From Acinetobacter colistiniresistens (lineage in GTDB: Bacteria; Pseudomonadota; Gammaproteobacteria; Pseudomonadales; Moraxellaceae): a DNA stretch of 64,000 bases. Below, one piece after another: positions 14,288 through 23,540 of this stretch. The DNA lies in contig NZ_CP102099.1 in NCBI RefSeq assembly GCF_024582815.1, forward strand, positions 3,348,001 through 3,412,000. The letters are read 5' to 3'. Below the pieces are notes generated by a model that was given only the letters and a program-made list of their open reading frames with translations, was not told the DNA's origin and ran no database searches. Within the stretch, counting starts at the first letter, position 1. Every line of letters begins with the position of its first letter. Made by a program: the position numbers and the translations under genes.

Positions 14288-16714
14288 CTATTCTCGTTGC
14301 AGCCACCTGCGTTGCTGCCGTTGTTGTTTTAATTCAACGGCACCTTTGTTAAAGATAAAACTTAAACAGCCTGTCTGTGCCGTATTCAACAATGGAATTT
14401 TCAAAGCGAGCAAGCGACTTTGTAACTCCTGACTAGGATGACCATAGCGATTATCAAAACCAGCTGACGCAACTGCCAGTTTAGGTTTGAGCGCTGCTAA
14501 AAAATCATAAGCTGAGCTATTTTTACTGCCATGATGTCCTAGCACCAATACATCTACTTTTAAATCAGGATATTGTTTTAATAATTTATACTCAGTTTCC
14601 CATCCTGCATCTCCCATAATCAAAAAATTTTGATACGGCTGAGCATTGGAGAATTGCAAATAAACCACGCAAGACTGCTCATTTTTCTGATCTTGAGCAA
14701 TCCTTAGCCCCTCTTGCGTAGGCGACAAAATCTCAATTTCAAGATCGGTATATGACCAATGCTGACCCTGTTGGCAATAGGAGAAATTATCCTTAAACGG
14801 GAACTTTTCACTTCGTTCACTTGACTGAACTTGAGTAATCGCAAAAGCATTTTGGATTGCTGGAAATGCGCCACTATGATCTTGATCAAGATGAGATAAA
14901 ATTAAATGATCTAACCTCCGTATACCTTGCTGTCTTAAGAATGGAATATCAACTCGCTCACCAATACCAAACTTCGCTTCGTCATGTAAACCACCCGTAT
15001 CAATCATGAGTGTCTGTTGAGGATGCTGTAAAAAAATTGCTTGACCCTGACCAACATCCAGAATATTCAATACGGTAGGTTGAGTCTGTACGCCCAAAAC
15101 CATTGGTAAAAAGCAAATAACAGCCCATAACTTGGGAATTGTTGCTTTCGGCATAAATAAAATCACTAACCCCAATGTCAAACTCAGCAACATCAAAGGC
15201 GTATAACTAACACCATAGAGTTGAGGAGATAGCTGCTGTAAGTGATTTAATATCCACATTAATATTGACAGCAATCCATCATTGAGCTGAAACAAAAGTA
15301 GCCCGAATGCAGGAACTACTAGCCAAATACAGGCTGCAATAATATCTAGTGGTACGATTAAAGTACTGAGTAATGGGATCGCGATTAAATTACTGAGCGG
15401 CGCAGACCAAGAAATTTGCTGAAAAAAGATAAGCATCAGTGGTAATAAAGCGATAAAAATTTTCCATTGCGACTCAACAACCATATTAATGGCCAAGATT
15501 TGCTTTTGTACGCTTGTCAGGGTCTGATCTTGTGTGAAGTGTTCAATGGTTTGGTAGATTCGCAGCAGAATAAAACAAGCCCCATAAGACAACCAAAAGG
15601 CTGCGGATAGAATACTAAATGGATCATAAATAAGAAGTAGGCTGGCACTATAAAGCAATAGGGTGAAAGGTTGAATTGACTGTCGGAACAATAGAAAAAC
15701 ACTGGCGATAATGACAGTGAACAAGGTTCTCAGAGCAGGAATTTCAAAACCAACAAATGCCACATACAACAACACACTTAACCCAAATGGTAAAAGCAAT
15801 AAAATCTGCCGTGGTTGCCATAAATATAATGTTGGAGCATAACGCTGTATCATGCACTTCAATAACCAAGTCAACATCAATGCAAAGATCAATACATGTG
15901 GGCCTGATATTGCCAGTAAGTGTGAAATGCCCAACTGCTGAAATTGCTGCTTTAAACGATTTGATAATAAACTTTCATCACCCGTCAACAAAGCCAGTAG
16001 CAACCCTTTATGTTGAAAAGCTGATATCTGTAGCATTTCACGAAATGACAATCGCAGCATTTCAACATTTAATAGAAATTTTGCTTGCAGTGTATGTTGT
16101 TGCTTTAGGTGCCACTGGTAACCCAGACGATCAATGTCATCCTGAGTTAAAAGCTGCATATGCCTGACCTGATATGCAGACATGATATTTTGTTGCAAAA
16201 ACCATTTTTCCTGATCGAATACGCCTGCCACAGCATAGCTATGGGCTGGTTTGATCATACCTTCAAGGCGATAATAACGACCTAACTGTAAGTTTTGCTG
16301 TGGAGCAAGCAGACTATTCGATTGACTTAAATACAGGAACCAATCTACAGACTGAGCATGTCGGTTCAGCACTTCTGCTGTCTGTTTACGCCCCTCCTCC
16401 GTGAGCTCATCTATTTTCTTGATATAAACAATGGCTTCAAAAGGCTGCGCCTCCACTTCTCTTAAGCTTAGCCGTTGCTCTAAGGCGGAATCCGCATAAT
16501 AAAAGCCCGTACAAAACAAAGCCCAGCTAGCACTGATCAACAGTACCGACTTATAGCAAACAGATTGAAAATACCGAGATCTTTGATATAAACCGATGCA
16601 GAAAATCACGATCGCTAGAATTAGCCAAACCCACCAAGTGCGAACAGCAAAGCTAAAATGATATCCCATCAAAGTTATACCAGCGATCCAGCTGAGTAAT
16701 ATTACTTTTAACAT
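14288..16714 (-). CDS. comEC: ComEC/Rec2 DNA uptake channel
   Basis: The 808-residue product has an N-terminal membrane and soluble DUF4131 region. A multi-helix Competence domain follows (about 225-520, including HLLAISGPHVLIFAL). A C-terminal metallo-beta-lactamase domain carries LSHLDQDHSGAFPA, MGDAGWETE and LVLGHHGSKNSS. In transformable bacteria this protein passes one DNA strand through the inner membrane and may degrade the other. All motifs are intact, which suggests natural competence. It overlaps no neighbour and has the LolD gene upstream, separated by a hairpin. Confidence 0.93.
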   Translation of the reverse strand: MLKVILLSWIAGITLMGYHFSFAVRTWWVWLILAIVIFCIGLYQRSRYFQSVCYKSVLLISASWALFCTGFYYADSALEQRLSLREVEAQPFEAIVYIKKIDELTEEGRKQTAEVLNRHAQSVDWFLYLSQSNSLLAPQQNLQLGRYYRLEGMIKPAHSYAVAGVFDQEKWFLQQNIMSAYQVRHMQLLTQDDIDRLGYQWHLKQQHTLQAKFLLNVEMLRLSFREMLQISAFQHKGLLLALLTGDESLLSNRLKQQFQQLGISHLLAISGPHVLIFALMLTWLLKCMIQRYAPTLYLWQPRQILLLLPFGLSVLLYVAFVGFEIPALRTLFTVIIASVFLLFRQSIQPFTLLLYSASLLLIYDPFSILSAAFWLSYGACFILLRIYQTIEHFTQDQTLTSVQKQILAINMVVESQWKIFIALLPLMLIFFQQISWSAPLSNLIAIPLLSTLIVPLDIIAACIWLVVPAFGLLLFQLNDGLLSILMWILNHLQQLSPQLYGVSYTPLMLLSLTLGLVILFMPKATIPKLWAVICFLPMVLGVQTQPTVLNILDVGQGQAIFLQHPQQTLMIDTGGLHDEAKFGIGERVDIPFLRQQGIRRLDHLILSHLDQDHSGAFPAIQNAFAITQVQSSERSEKFPFKDNFSYCQQGQHWSYTDLEIEILSPTQEGLRIAQDQKNEQSCVVYLQFSNAQPYQNFLIMGDAGWETEYKLLKQYPDLKVDVLVLGHHGSKNSSAYDFLAALKPKLAVASAGFDNRYGHPSQELQSRLLALKIPLLNTAQTGCLSFIFNKGAVELKQQRQQRRWLQRE

Positions 16715-16751
16715 TTTTTAAAATTAAGTTTTAGTTTTTCTAAGGACAAAA

Positions 16752-16776
16752 TTAAAGCCCGTTTCCAGGGCTTTAA
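16752..16776 (-). terminator. Hairpin between lolD and comEC
   Basis: AAAGCCC and GGGCTTT pair around GTTTCCA at 16754-16774. On the minus strand it follows the lolD stop at 16800 and is trailed by TTTAATTTTG, so it is a probable terminator. Confidence 0.6.
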
Positions 16777-16799
16777 CAAGAGATAAATCAATTTTTTTC

Positions 16800-17483
16800 T
16801 TATTGATCAATCCACAAACCATCTTGCATATGCAAAATCGAATCAGCGGACTGCGCCAGTTGCTCGTCATGGGTAACAATCAACATGGCCATATTCAGCT
16901 CTTTTTTCAAATCTGTCAGTAATTCGAAAATACTAAGTGCTGTTTTACGGTCGAGGTTCCCTGTCGGCTCATCAGCTAAAACCACAGCAGGTTTAGTTAC
17001 CAGTGCACGTGCTAATGCCACACGCTGACGCTCGCCACCAGACAACTCGCCAGGTTTATGATCCATACGATGAGATAAACCAACGCGATCTAATAAATAT
17101 TCAGCCTGTCTTTTGACATCTCTAAAGTTGCTTTCACTACGCAACATTAAAGGCATGGCCACATTTTCCAAGGCTGAAAATTCAGGTAAAAGATGGTGGA
17201 ACTGATAGACGAAACCAAGATATTGATTGCGCTTATAACCGCGCTCGGCTTCACCCAAATCATCGAAACGCTGCCCTTGTAAAAATACTTGACCTTGTGA
17301 GGGTTGCTCTAAGCCTCCCAATACATGTAACAAAGTACTTTTACCAGAACCACTTGAACCAACAATGGAGACAAACTCACCTGCATTCACTTGAAGAGAT
17401 AAACCTTTAATCACTTCAACTTTGCTTTTGCCATCGTCAAAATGTTTAAAGATATTTTTTGATTCCAGTACAATCTTACTCAT
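16800..17483 (-). CDS. lolD: LolD, ATPase of the lipoprotein-release transporter
   Basis: From ATG 17483 the product is 227 residues, the usual LolD length; the longer frame to 17519 would run back into the permease gene. Walker A is VGSSGSGKST (42-50), the signature is LSGGERQRVALARAL, and Walker B is AVVLADEPTGNLD. It drives release of outer-membrane lipoproteins to the carrier LolA. The start overlaps the permease stop by 8 bases (ATGAGTAA), so the two are coupled and form the complex together. Confidence 0.93.
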   Translation of the reverse strand: MSKIVLESKNIFKHFDDGKSKVEVIKGLSLQVNAGEFVSIVGSSGSGKSTLLHVLGGLEQPSQGQVFLQGQRFDDLGEAERGYKRNQYLGFVYQFHHLLPEFSALENVAMPLMLRSESNFRDVKRQAEYLLDRVGLSHRMDHKPGELSGGERQRVALARALVTKPAVVLADEPTGNLDRKTALSIFELLTDLKKELNMAMLIVTHDEQLAQSADSILHMQDGLWIDQ

Positions 17484-18711
17484 AACGTAACGCCTCGGCA
17501 GGTTGAACTTTGGCTGCACGCAATGCAGGATAAATTGTTGCCAAGAAACTCAATAGCAAAGATACCGTTACAATGATCACCACATCTTGCCATCTGAGAT
17601 ATGAAGGCAAGTAATGTACAAAGTAGGCATCAAATAAATTTAAACCTAACACGGTATTAAACCAGGAAATAATATCACTGATCGTTAAGGCTAAAGTAAC
17701 CCCTAAGATTGTCCCAGCAATCGTACCAATCACACCAATTACGGTACCTTGTACCATAAAAATCTTGGTAATCATCGAAGGTGAAGCACCCAGCGTACGT
17801 AAAATCGCGATATCGGATTTCTTATCAGTCACGACCATGACCAATGAGGACACAATATTAAATGCAGCCACCACAATAATCAGTACCAGCAACAAACCGA
17901 CCAAGGTTTTTTCCATTTGAATGGCATTAAACAAATTGCCATGCGTATAGGTCCAGTTTGATGCATAGAAATTACTTGGAAGCTGACTAACGATATCATT
18001 GGCCACTTTAGGAGCAGCAAAAATATCATCCAGTTTTAAACGTACACCTTGCGCGCCATCAGGTAAACGCAATAAGGTAGAAGCATCATTCAGGGCGATA
18101 TAACCCACCATTGAATCCACTTCAGCACCAACACTAAAGATTCCAACGATTTTAAAACGTTTAAAACGTGGTACAACCCCTGCAGGTGATGGCGTTGCTT
18201 CAGGCAATACTAAGGTGACATTGTCATTTAAACCCAATCCGAGTGCATCCGTCATGTCCTTACCGAGGACAATACCAAACTCACCTTTCTTCAAAGCACT
18301 TAAATCACCCGAAACCATGTGGTTCTGGATAATCGAAACCTTCTTTTCATATTCAGGCTCAATTCCCGTCACCATGATTCCAGCCACTTGCCCCTGTGCG
18401 GTCAACATCCCCTGTAACTGAGTAAATGGTGCAACACCAGTGACATGTGGATGGTGCTCAACTTTTTTTACAAGCTCAGGCCAATCTGTTAGAATTTGAG
18501 TAGAAGAAACAGTGGCTTGTGGAACCATTCCCAAGACACGAGTTTTCAATTCACGATCAAAACCATTCATGACAGATAAGACTGTAATGAGGACAGCAAC
18601 GCCGAGGGTTAAACCAATCATGGAAACCAAGGCGATAAAAGAAATAAAATGATTACTCCGCCGAGCACGAGTGTATCTCAACCCTATATACAGCGAAATT
18701 GGCTTAAACAT
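17476..18711 (-). CDS. lolF: LolC/LolE-type permease (probably LolF) of the lipoprotein-release transporter
   Basis: The 411-residue product has one N-terminal membrane helix (ISFIALVSMIGLTLGVAVLI), a large periplasmic domain (about 50-265), and three C-terminal helices with the FtsX motif (SDIAILRTLGASPSMITKIF). The start MFKPISLYIGLRYTRARRSN is typical of LolC/E. Only one permease gene is present with lolD, which fits genomes that use LolF in place of separate LolC and LolE; a second gene elsewhere cannot be excluded from this window. It works at the inner membrane and takes lipoproteins from the outer leaflet. Confidence 0.88.
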   Translation of the reverse strand: MFKPISLYIGLRYTRARRSNHFISFIALVSMIGLTLGVAVLITVLSVMNGFDRELKTRVLGMVPQATVSSTQILTDWPELVKKVEHHPHVTGVAPFTQLQGMLTAQGQVAGIMVTGIEPEYEKKVSIIQNHMVSGDLSALKKGEFGIVLGKDMTDALGLGLNDNVTLVLPEATPSPAGVVPRFKRFKIVGIFSVGAEVDSMVGYIALNDASTLLRLPDGAQGVRLKLDDIFAAPKVANDIVSQLPSNFYASNWTYTHGNLFNAIQMEKTLVGLLLVLIIVVAAFNIVSSLVMVVTDKKSDIAILRTLGASPSMITKIFMVQGTVIGVIGTIAGTILGVTLALTISDIISWFNTVLGLNLFDAYFVHYLPSYLRWQDVVIIVTVSLLLSFLATIYPALRAAKVQPAEALRYE

Positions 18712-18736
18712 ACCATCTAGTCCGAGGTGATTTATT

Positions 18737-19318
18737 ATGGAAAATTCACAACATCATCTTGTTGACGACAACACTGAACGTCGTGTGATGTCTCGTATTG
18801 ATGCCGTGTTGAGAATCAATTATCAAATCATTCCAGATGATGTTGCGCTGAATGACCCATATGATTCCCATTTCGTATTGCCACGCTATTTTCTACTACT
18901 TGCAGAATTAGATCAATTTGATCATGCGTTTCGCTACGAATTAGAACAATTAAATGAAAAAGATCAACAAATTGCTCGCATCTTATCCCTGATTAACCAG
19001 AAATTGAATCTGATTACCGGGTCATATTATGACAATATCGTACAATCTTTACTGCCTGTACCCGAGCAAGTCAACTTTTCAGAAAATGGCTTAAGTTTCT
19101 TTAGTTCTCAAGATATTAACGAAGGCACTTATATTCATATTACCTTAAGCCATCCAGAAAACTTCTTCCATATCGCAGCAACCGCACAAGTAGTGCATAG
19201 TACTGCAGAAGAGCAAGGTAAGTTCCGCATCGGAGCTTATTTCATTACCTTAAATCCACAGGACCGAGCCAAATTAGCTGCCAGTATTCGTCAAGCTCAG
19301 CTCACAGATAGCAATTAA
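18737..19318 (+). CDS. PilZ-domain protein with a long helical insert
   Basis: The 193-residue product shows the two c-di-GMP-binding motifs of PilZ: R16-x3-R20 in RRVMSRIDA and N-x-S-x2-G in VNFSENGLSF (about 112-118). They normally lie about 25-35 residues apart, but here some 90 residues, largely helical (FDHAFRYELEQLNEKDQQIA), separate them. The C-terminal part ends in a beta-barrel-like HSTAEEQGKFRIGAYFITL. It should sense c-di-GMP in the cytoplasm; the target is unknown. It is divergent from the lol operon and convergent with the EamA gene. Confidence 0.75.
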   Translation: MENSQHHLVDDNTERRVMSRIDAVLRINYQIIPDDVALNDPYDSHFVLPRYFLLLAELDQFDHAFRYELEQLNEKDQQIARILSLINQKLNLITGSYYDNIVQSLLPVPEQVNFSENGLSFFSSQDINEGTYIHITLSHPENFFHIAATAQVVHSTAEEQGKFRIGAYFITLNPQDRAKLAASIRQAQLTDSN

Positions 19319-19330
19319 TTTCTACCTCGC

Positions 19331-20224
19331 TTAAACCTTTAAACGGCGGTATGCGCGTAGGTCTCGAAAGAAATAGAGTAGTAAACCCAAAAGGATAATC
19401 GTTGCGCCGATAAAGACCTGAACGGATAACTGCTCATGATTCAGGTACGCACCAATCAAGATCGCCAACATTGGCGTCATTACCGTTGTTAATGACAACG
19501 TTGTCGCTTGTAGATTTTGAACCAATTTAAAATAACAAAACATCGCAATCAGCGATGCCATAATTACGGTATATGTCAGCGCCAATAGTGATTTCGCTGA
19601 TGGGATATGTGTCGGTGCATAAGGCCAAATCCACGGCAATAACAAGACCGCCAATAAGGTTGAAACCAGAATCGAACCTGTTGCCTGTGCCATAACAGGC
19701 AAATCAGCATCAATCTTTTTGACTAGAAAAATAGATAAGGAATAAGAAAAAACACTGATCAGCATCAAAATAATACCAATCGGCTGGACATGCTGTTGGC
19801 TTCCACTTAAACAAATCATCGCCAAACCGACAATTGAGGTAGCCATACCCAACCACTGTAATCCCGCCAGTTTGTGTTGAAAGCCAAAACGACCAATCAG
19901 CCCTGCCATAATGGGCGCCAAACCGAACATCAGGGCAATTAAACCTGAACTGAGATATGCCGTTGCCGCATAAGTAAAGATTTGTGAACCAATCAAGCTT
20001 AAAGCACCTGCGCTATAGCTTAACAAGGCAATTTTATGCGTCGGAAACTCCACCTTTAAAAGTAAGACCATACTGACCGCCAAAGGTAAGGCAATAAAAA
20101 AGCGAATGACCAGTGCCCACATTGGATGCAAGTCCGAGACACTCCACACAATCGCCAATGGCGTCGTTGCCCAGATAAAAACCAGCAACCCGTAGGTCAG
20201 CATTAAATTAAGGCGTGATGGCAT
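19331..20224 (-). CDS. EamA/DMT-family transporter
   Basis: The 297-residue product contains about ten hydrophobic helices in two repeats of the EamA fold. The first begins MPSRLNLMLTYGLLVFIWA, and the second repeat includes FSYSLSIFLVKKID. A conserved Pro/Gly-rich end of helix (TPMLAILIGAYLNHEQLS) is seen. It is an inner-membrane drug/metabolite exporter of unknown substrate. It ends 12 bases from the convergent PilZ gene and lies downstream of the UPF0178 gene with only 7 bases between, so they may be cotranscribed. Confidence 0.85.
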   Translation of the reverse strand: MPSRLNLMLTYGLLVFIWATTPLAIVWSVSDLHPMWALVIRFFIALPLAVSMVLLLKVEFPTHKIALLSYSAGALSLIGSQIFTYAATAYLSSGLIALMFGLAPIMAGLIGRFGFQHKLAGLQWLGMATSIVGLAMICLSGSQQHVQPIGIILMLISVFSYSLSIFLVKKIDADLPVMAQATGSILVSTLLAVLLLPWIWPYAPTHIPSAKSLLALTYTVIMASLIAMFCYFKLVQNLQATTLSLTTVMTPMLAILIGAYLNHEQLSVQVFIGATIILLGLLLYFFRDLRAYRRLKV

Positions 20225-20231
20225 AATCGAC

Positions 20232-20702
20232 TCAAAGCGCGGTTTTGCGTTTTTGTTTTAAAATGGTCTGATCCAGTGAACTGGAAAACTCACGTTTATC
20301 ACGTTCTGAAATTGGTGGTGGCCCACCAGTTTGTACTCCTGCGCCGCGTAAAGTATCCATAAAATCACGTAAATGCAGACGAGCTTTTACGTTGGCTGTG
20401 GTATAAATCTCACCACGAGGATGAATTGCAATTCCGCCTTTTTCAATCACTTGCGCTGCAAGCGGAATATCTTGTGTAATGACAATATCATTCTCTTGCA
20501 TACGATCTACAATTTCCTGATCCGCCTGATCTGCCCCGCTCATGACCTGAATGGATTTAATCCGTAACGACGGCGTAATGCCGACATTCTGATTGGCAAC
20601 AAAAGTGACTTCGAGTTGATAACGATCAGATGCACGTAAAATTACTTCACGTAAAATTTTAGGTAAAGCATCGGCATCCACCCATAATTTAAATGGCAGC
20701 AC
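20232..20702 (-). CDS. UPF0178 (YaiI/YqxD) family protein
   Basis: The family begins with a conserved [17 protein letters not shown], which here follows the GTG at 20702 by four residues; the ORF is open further upstream but that part shows no conservation and would exceed the usual 150 or so residues. Conserved blocks [25 protein letters not shown] and [15 protein letters not shown] are present. The fold is NYN/PIN-like with acidic residues (D9, D11 and later D), so a nuclease role is possible, but no function is established. Confidence 0.85.
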   Translation of the reverse strand: MLPFKLWVDADALPKILREVILRASDRYQLEVTFVANQNVGITPSLRIKSIQVMSGADQADQEIVDRMQENDIVITQDIPLAAQVIEKGGIAIHPRGEIYTTANVKARLHLRDFMDTLRGAGVQTGGPPPISERDKREFSSSLDQTILKQKRKTAL

Positions 20703-20932
20703 GTTGGCAAAAGCTCTTGAGAAAACGCTAGTGTAGCAGATTAAAGTAAAAGTAGAGTTCTGATCATGTCCGCACATACATTAATTCATGCTTTAGCAGG
20801 CAACTGAATCAGTACATTGATATTTCAGGCTAAAAAGTGAATTATTTTTCACGAATTACATATCCAGACTTGAAAAATGAGCATTACCCTCGATTTAATA
20901 GAATAAGTTCAATCTTTTTAGCATTTCGCTTT

Positions 20933-21871
20933 ATGAAAAATCAAAACAGTCCAGAAACCATTAAAATTCAAGATCAAAATTTTGGTAATCATGCTGAGCA
21001 CTGGAATTTACTCACCGATACTCCTGAAAACGATGTTCCCAAATGGTTAGGATTGGCACTTGATGCACCCGTCATGCCGATGGGGCTCTGTGAAGATGAA
21101 CATGAGATGGATCAGTCCTTCTGGTTAATTCAGGGCCCAAGCGGACACGCTGTTTCCATTAATCAGATTATTGCAGTCGAAGATCAGAAACCACGTGCAT
21201 TAAAAACCGCATTCCCAAGTTTTGAAAGCCCATATAAGTACCATGCAAAAATTGAGCGAATTATTACCTGTGATTCTGCAACTCAAGCCGTATTGCGCTT
21301 GAATTTAAATAAAGATACGACGATTTATGCATTTGATAATTTATTCAGTGTAAATAGTTGCCAATATGACAAGAATCAAACCTATCAAGTTCAATTTAAT
21401 GCTTGGGCATATGAATTAGAAACTGTTTCTGAAGATGAGAAAATCATTGTTGATGATCCAGCGTCAATTAAACACCATCGTGCTTTAAATGCGATTCTGG
21501 CTGAACATAATGGAATTGCACCTGAAAACTTACAAGAACTGATTAATGAGTGGCAGCCAAAAATACCAGAAGATCAAGAACCTGTTACAGTCGACTTTTC
21601 TAAAATGGTGGCTTATTTATTCGGTGAAACTTTAGGTCAGGAAGATGAAGCTTGGTTTCAGGGTAATATCGTAGGTAAAACATCGATGCAGTTTATGCAG
21701 GATGAATATACGCTTTATGATGTCACCTTAGTTTTAGAAGATGATTTACCAGCAATCATAATTCGTATTGCCACTAAAAATGAATTGTATAAAAACTTTA
21801 ACATTGGCCAATATATTCGTGGCAACCTATGGATTCAGGCCAATATTTATGCTAAAACTGCTATTGAGTGA
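20933..21871 (+). CDS. Acidic cytoplasmic protein, unknown
   Basis: From ATG 20933 the product is 312 residues; a GTG at 20837 would add 32 less conserved-looking residues. It has no signal peptide or membrane helix. It is acidic and shows short sets of beta strands (YKYHAKIERIITCDS, AVLRLNLNKDTTIYAFDNLF) and a C-terminal segment FNIGQYIRGNLWIQANIY that could be an OB-like or small-barrel domain. No family was recognised. It is divergent from the UPF0178 gene and followed by a 47-residue membrane ORF 36 bases on, which may share its transcript. Confidence 0.6.
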   Translation: MKNQNSPETIKIQDQNFGNHAEHWNLLTDTPENDVPKWLGLALDAPVMPMGLCEDEHEMDQSFWLIQGPSGHAVSINQIIAVEDQKPRALKTAFPSFESPYKYHAKIERIITCDSATQAVLRLNLNKDTTIYAFDNLFSVNSCQYDKNQTYQVQFNAWAYELETVSEDEKIIVDDPASIKHHRALNAILAEHNGIAPENLQELINEWQPKIPEDQEPVTVDFSKMVAYLFGETLGQEDEAWFQGNIVGKTSMQFMQDEYTLYDVTLVLEDDLPAIIIRIATKNELYKNFNIGQYIRGNLWIQANIYAKTAIE

Positions 21872-21907
21872 CAAAAAATCACATAAATGGCATTTTTAGG
21901 CGTTCTA

Positions 21908-22051
21908 ATGAAAATTATACCAGAACAAACAACCACCAGTTTGATTCATTCGGGTGATCAAGGTCTTAAACTTGATGTTGGTGCTTTTTGCTTTTTTTTA
22001 CTGGGCATGTTCTTAGCAGCAATAATTTTTCATCAAATTGGCTTTTTCTAA
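21908..22051 (+). CDS. Small membrane protein, 47 aa
   Basis: The ORF begins ATG at 21908 and encodes MKIIPEQTTTSLIHSGDQ, then a single hydrophobic segment (FCFFLLGMFLAAIIFHQIGF) near the C-terminus. It is followed after 26 bases by a strong terminator. It is too short to be found by length filters, but the clean single-pass layout and the terminator support it. No obvious Shine-Dalgarno is present within 10 bases of the start, so it may be coupled to the gene upstream. Function unknown. Confidence 0.5.
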   Translation: MKIIPEQTTTSLIHSGDQGLKLDVGAFCFFLLGMFLAAIIFHQIGFF

Positions 22052-22077
22052 TTTTTGACCATAACCCTATTCATACA

Positions 22078-22108
22078 TAAAAGCCCTCACTAACGAGGGC
22101 TTTTATTT
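22078..22108. terminator. Bidirectional terminator between the small ORF and serC
   Basis: AAAAGCCCTC and GAGGGCTTTT pair around ACTAAC, with A-rich and T-rich flanks on the two sides. Confidence 0.85.
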
Positions 22109-22128
22109 GAGTAAGACTACTCTATTGC

Positions 22129-23208
22129 TTAACCATGACGTTTTGCAAACTCATCCATGAAATTCACCAAAGCCTGCACACCTTGTAATGGCACGGCATT
22201 ATAAATACTTGCACGCATACCGCCGACAGAACGGTGGCCTGCCAAGTTCAATAAGTGATGTTGTTCAGCTTCTTTCAGGAAGGTTTTTTCAAGTGCTTCA
22301 TCAGCTAAGGTGAATGGTACGTTCATCATTGAACGGTTTGGTACGGCGATCGGATTATTATAAAAATCACTTGAATCAATATAACCATAAAGCAGTTTCG
22401 CTTTCTCTTGGTTCATTTTATAGATCGCATCTACCCCACCCTGCTCAAGCAACCACTCAAACACCAGACCAGATAAGTACCATGCATAAGTTGCTGGTGT
22501 ATTCACCATTGAGCCATTTTTTGCTTGATCAGCATATTTTAAAATGCTTGGAATCTCAGGTTTGGCTTGATCCAATAAATCATCACGGATGATCACAATA
22601 GTTAAACCTGCTGGGCCAATATTCTTTTGCGCACCCGCATAAATCAAACCAAATTTGCTGACATCTAATGGCGCAGACAAAATGCTTGATGAATAGTCAC
22701 ATACCAACGGTGCATTCACATCTGGAATAGCTGCGAATTGCAAACCACCAATCGTTTCATTATCCGCATAATGAACATAGGCTGCATTGTTTGAAAGATT
22801 CCAAGTACTTTGTTCAGTGATGGCATGTTTACCGTCAATTAAAGTACCTGCTTCAACAATATTAATATCGCCATAGCGTTTTGCTTCTTTTAAGGCTTTT
22901 TCAGACCAGATACCTGTATGGATATAATCGGCCTTGTTATTTTTACCTAACAGGTTTAATGGGATCGCTGAAAATTGTAATGACGCCCCGCCCTGTAAAA
23001 ATAAAACTTTATAGTTCTCAGGAATATTCATGAGCTTACGTAAATCAGCTTCAGCCTTTTCCGCCACAGCAACATAGTCATTGCTACGATGACTCATTTC
23101 CATGATCGACAGACCTTTGCCTTGCCAATTCAACAATTCTTGTTGAGCTTTTTCTAAAACGGCAGTAGGTAATGCAGCAGGACCAGCGCAGAAATTATAA
23201 GCACGCAT
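22129..23208 (-). CDS. serC: Phosphoserine aminotransferase SerC
   Basis: From ATG 23208 (AAGGG 8-9 bases upstream) the product is 359 residues. It starts MRAYNFCAGPAALPTAVLE, the family signature, and has the PLP-Lys in LIYAGAQKNIGPAGL (Lys in AQKN) and the ending RSVGGMRASIYNAVPLQGV. It transfers an amino group from glutamate to 3-phosphohydroxypyruvate in serine synthesis and also acts in pyridoxine synthesis. It is a cytoplasmic PLP enzyme. It stands alone, between a terminator and a 330-base gap. Confidence 0.95.
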   Translation of the reverse strand: MRAYNFCAGPAALPTAVLEKAQQELLNWQGKGLSIMEMSHRSNDYVAVAEKAEADLRKLMNIPENYKVLFLQGGASLQFSAIPLNLLGKNNKADYIHTGIWSEKALKEAKRYGDINIVEAGTLIDGKHAITEQSTWNLSNNAAYVHYADNETIGGLQFAAIPDVNAPLVCDYSSSILSAPLDVSKFGLIYAGAQKNIGPAGLTIVIIRDDLLDQAKPEIPSILKYADQAKNGSMVNTPATYAWYLSGLVFEWLLEQGGVDAIYKMNQEKAKLLYGYIDSSDFYNNPIAVPNRSMMNVPFTLADEALEKTFLKEAEQHHLLNLAGHRSVGGMRASIYNAVPLQGVQALVNFMDEFAKRHG

Positions 23209-23540
23209 GAGTTTTCCCTTGTTAAAGTGGAACAAATTGGAATGGGAATTTAATCATAGATTGGCGAAGCTTGCAGCAGCTTATCCAGTAAATATTTCAA
23301 TTTTACTGCAAAAAAACTATTAATTTTTCCATCATGTTTTTGTCATTACAATTATTTTAGGCCAGATCAGCACCGCCTATTTATGAGCCTTCAATTCTTT
23401 AACTTATAGTGTTTTTATTTAGATTAAAAACTCTACTTTTACAAATTCACTACACCAATCCACCCCATATAACTATTTAATTAAAAAATAATATTTAATT
23501 TTTATAAAAAGAATTTAGACTTACTCAGGATATTCTTAAA
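23209..23540. other. Intergenic region with promoters of serC and the export operon
   Basis: About 330 bases with no credible ORF. It is AT-rich and separates two divergent units, so it must hold both promoters. No hairpin or operator could be named with confidence. Confidence 0.4.
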
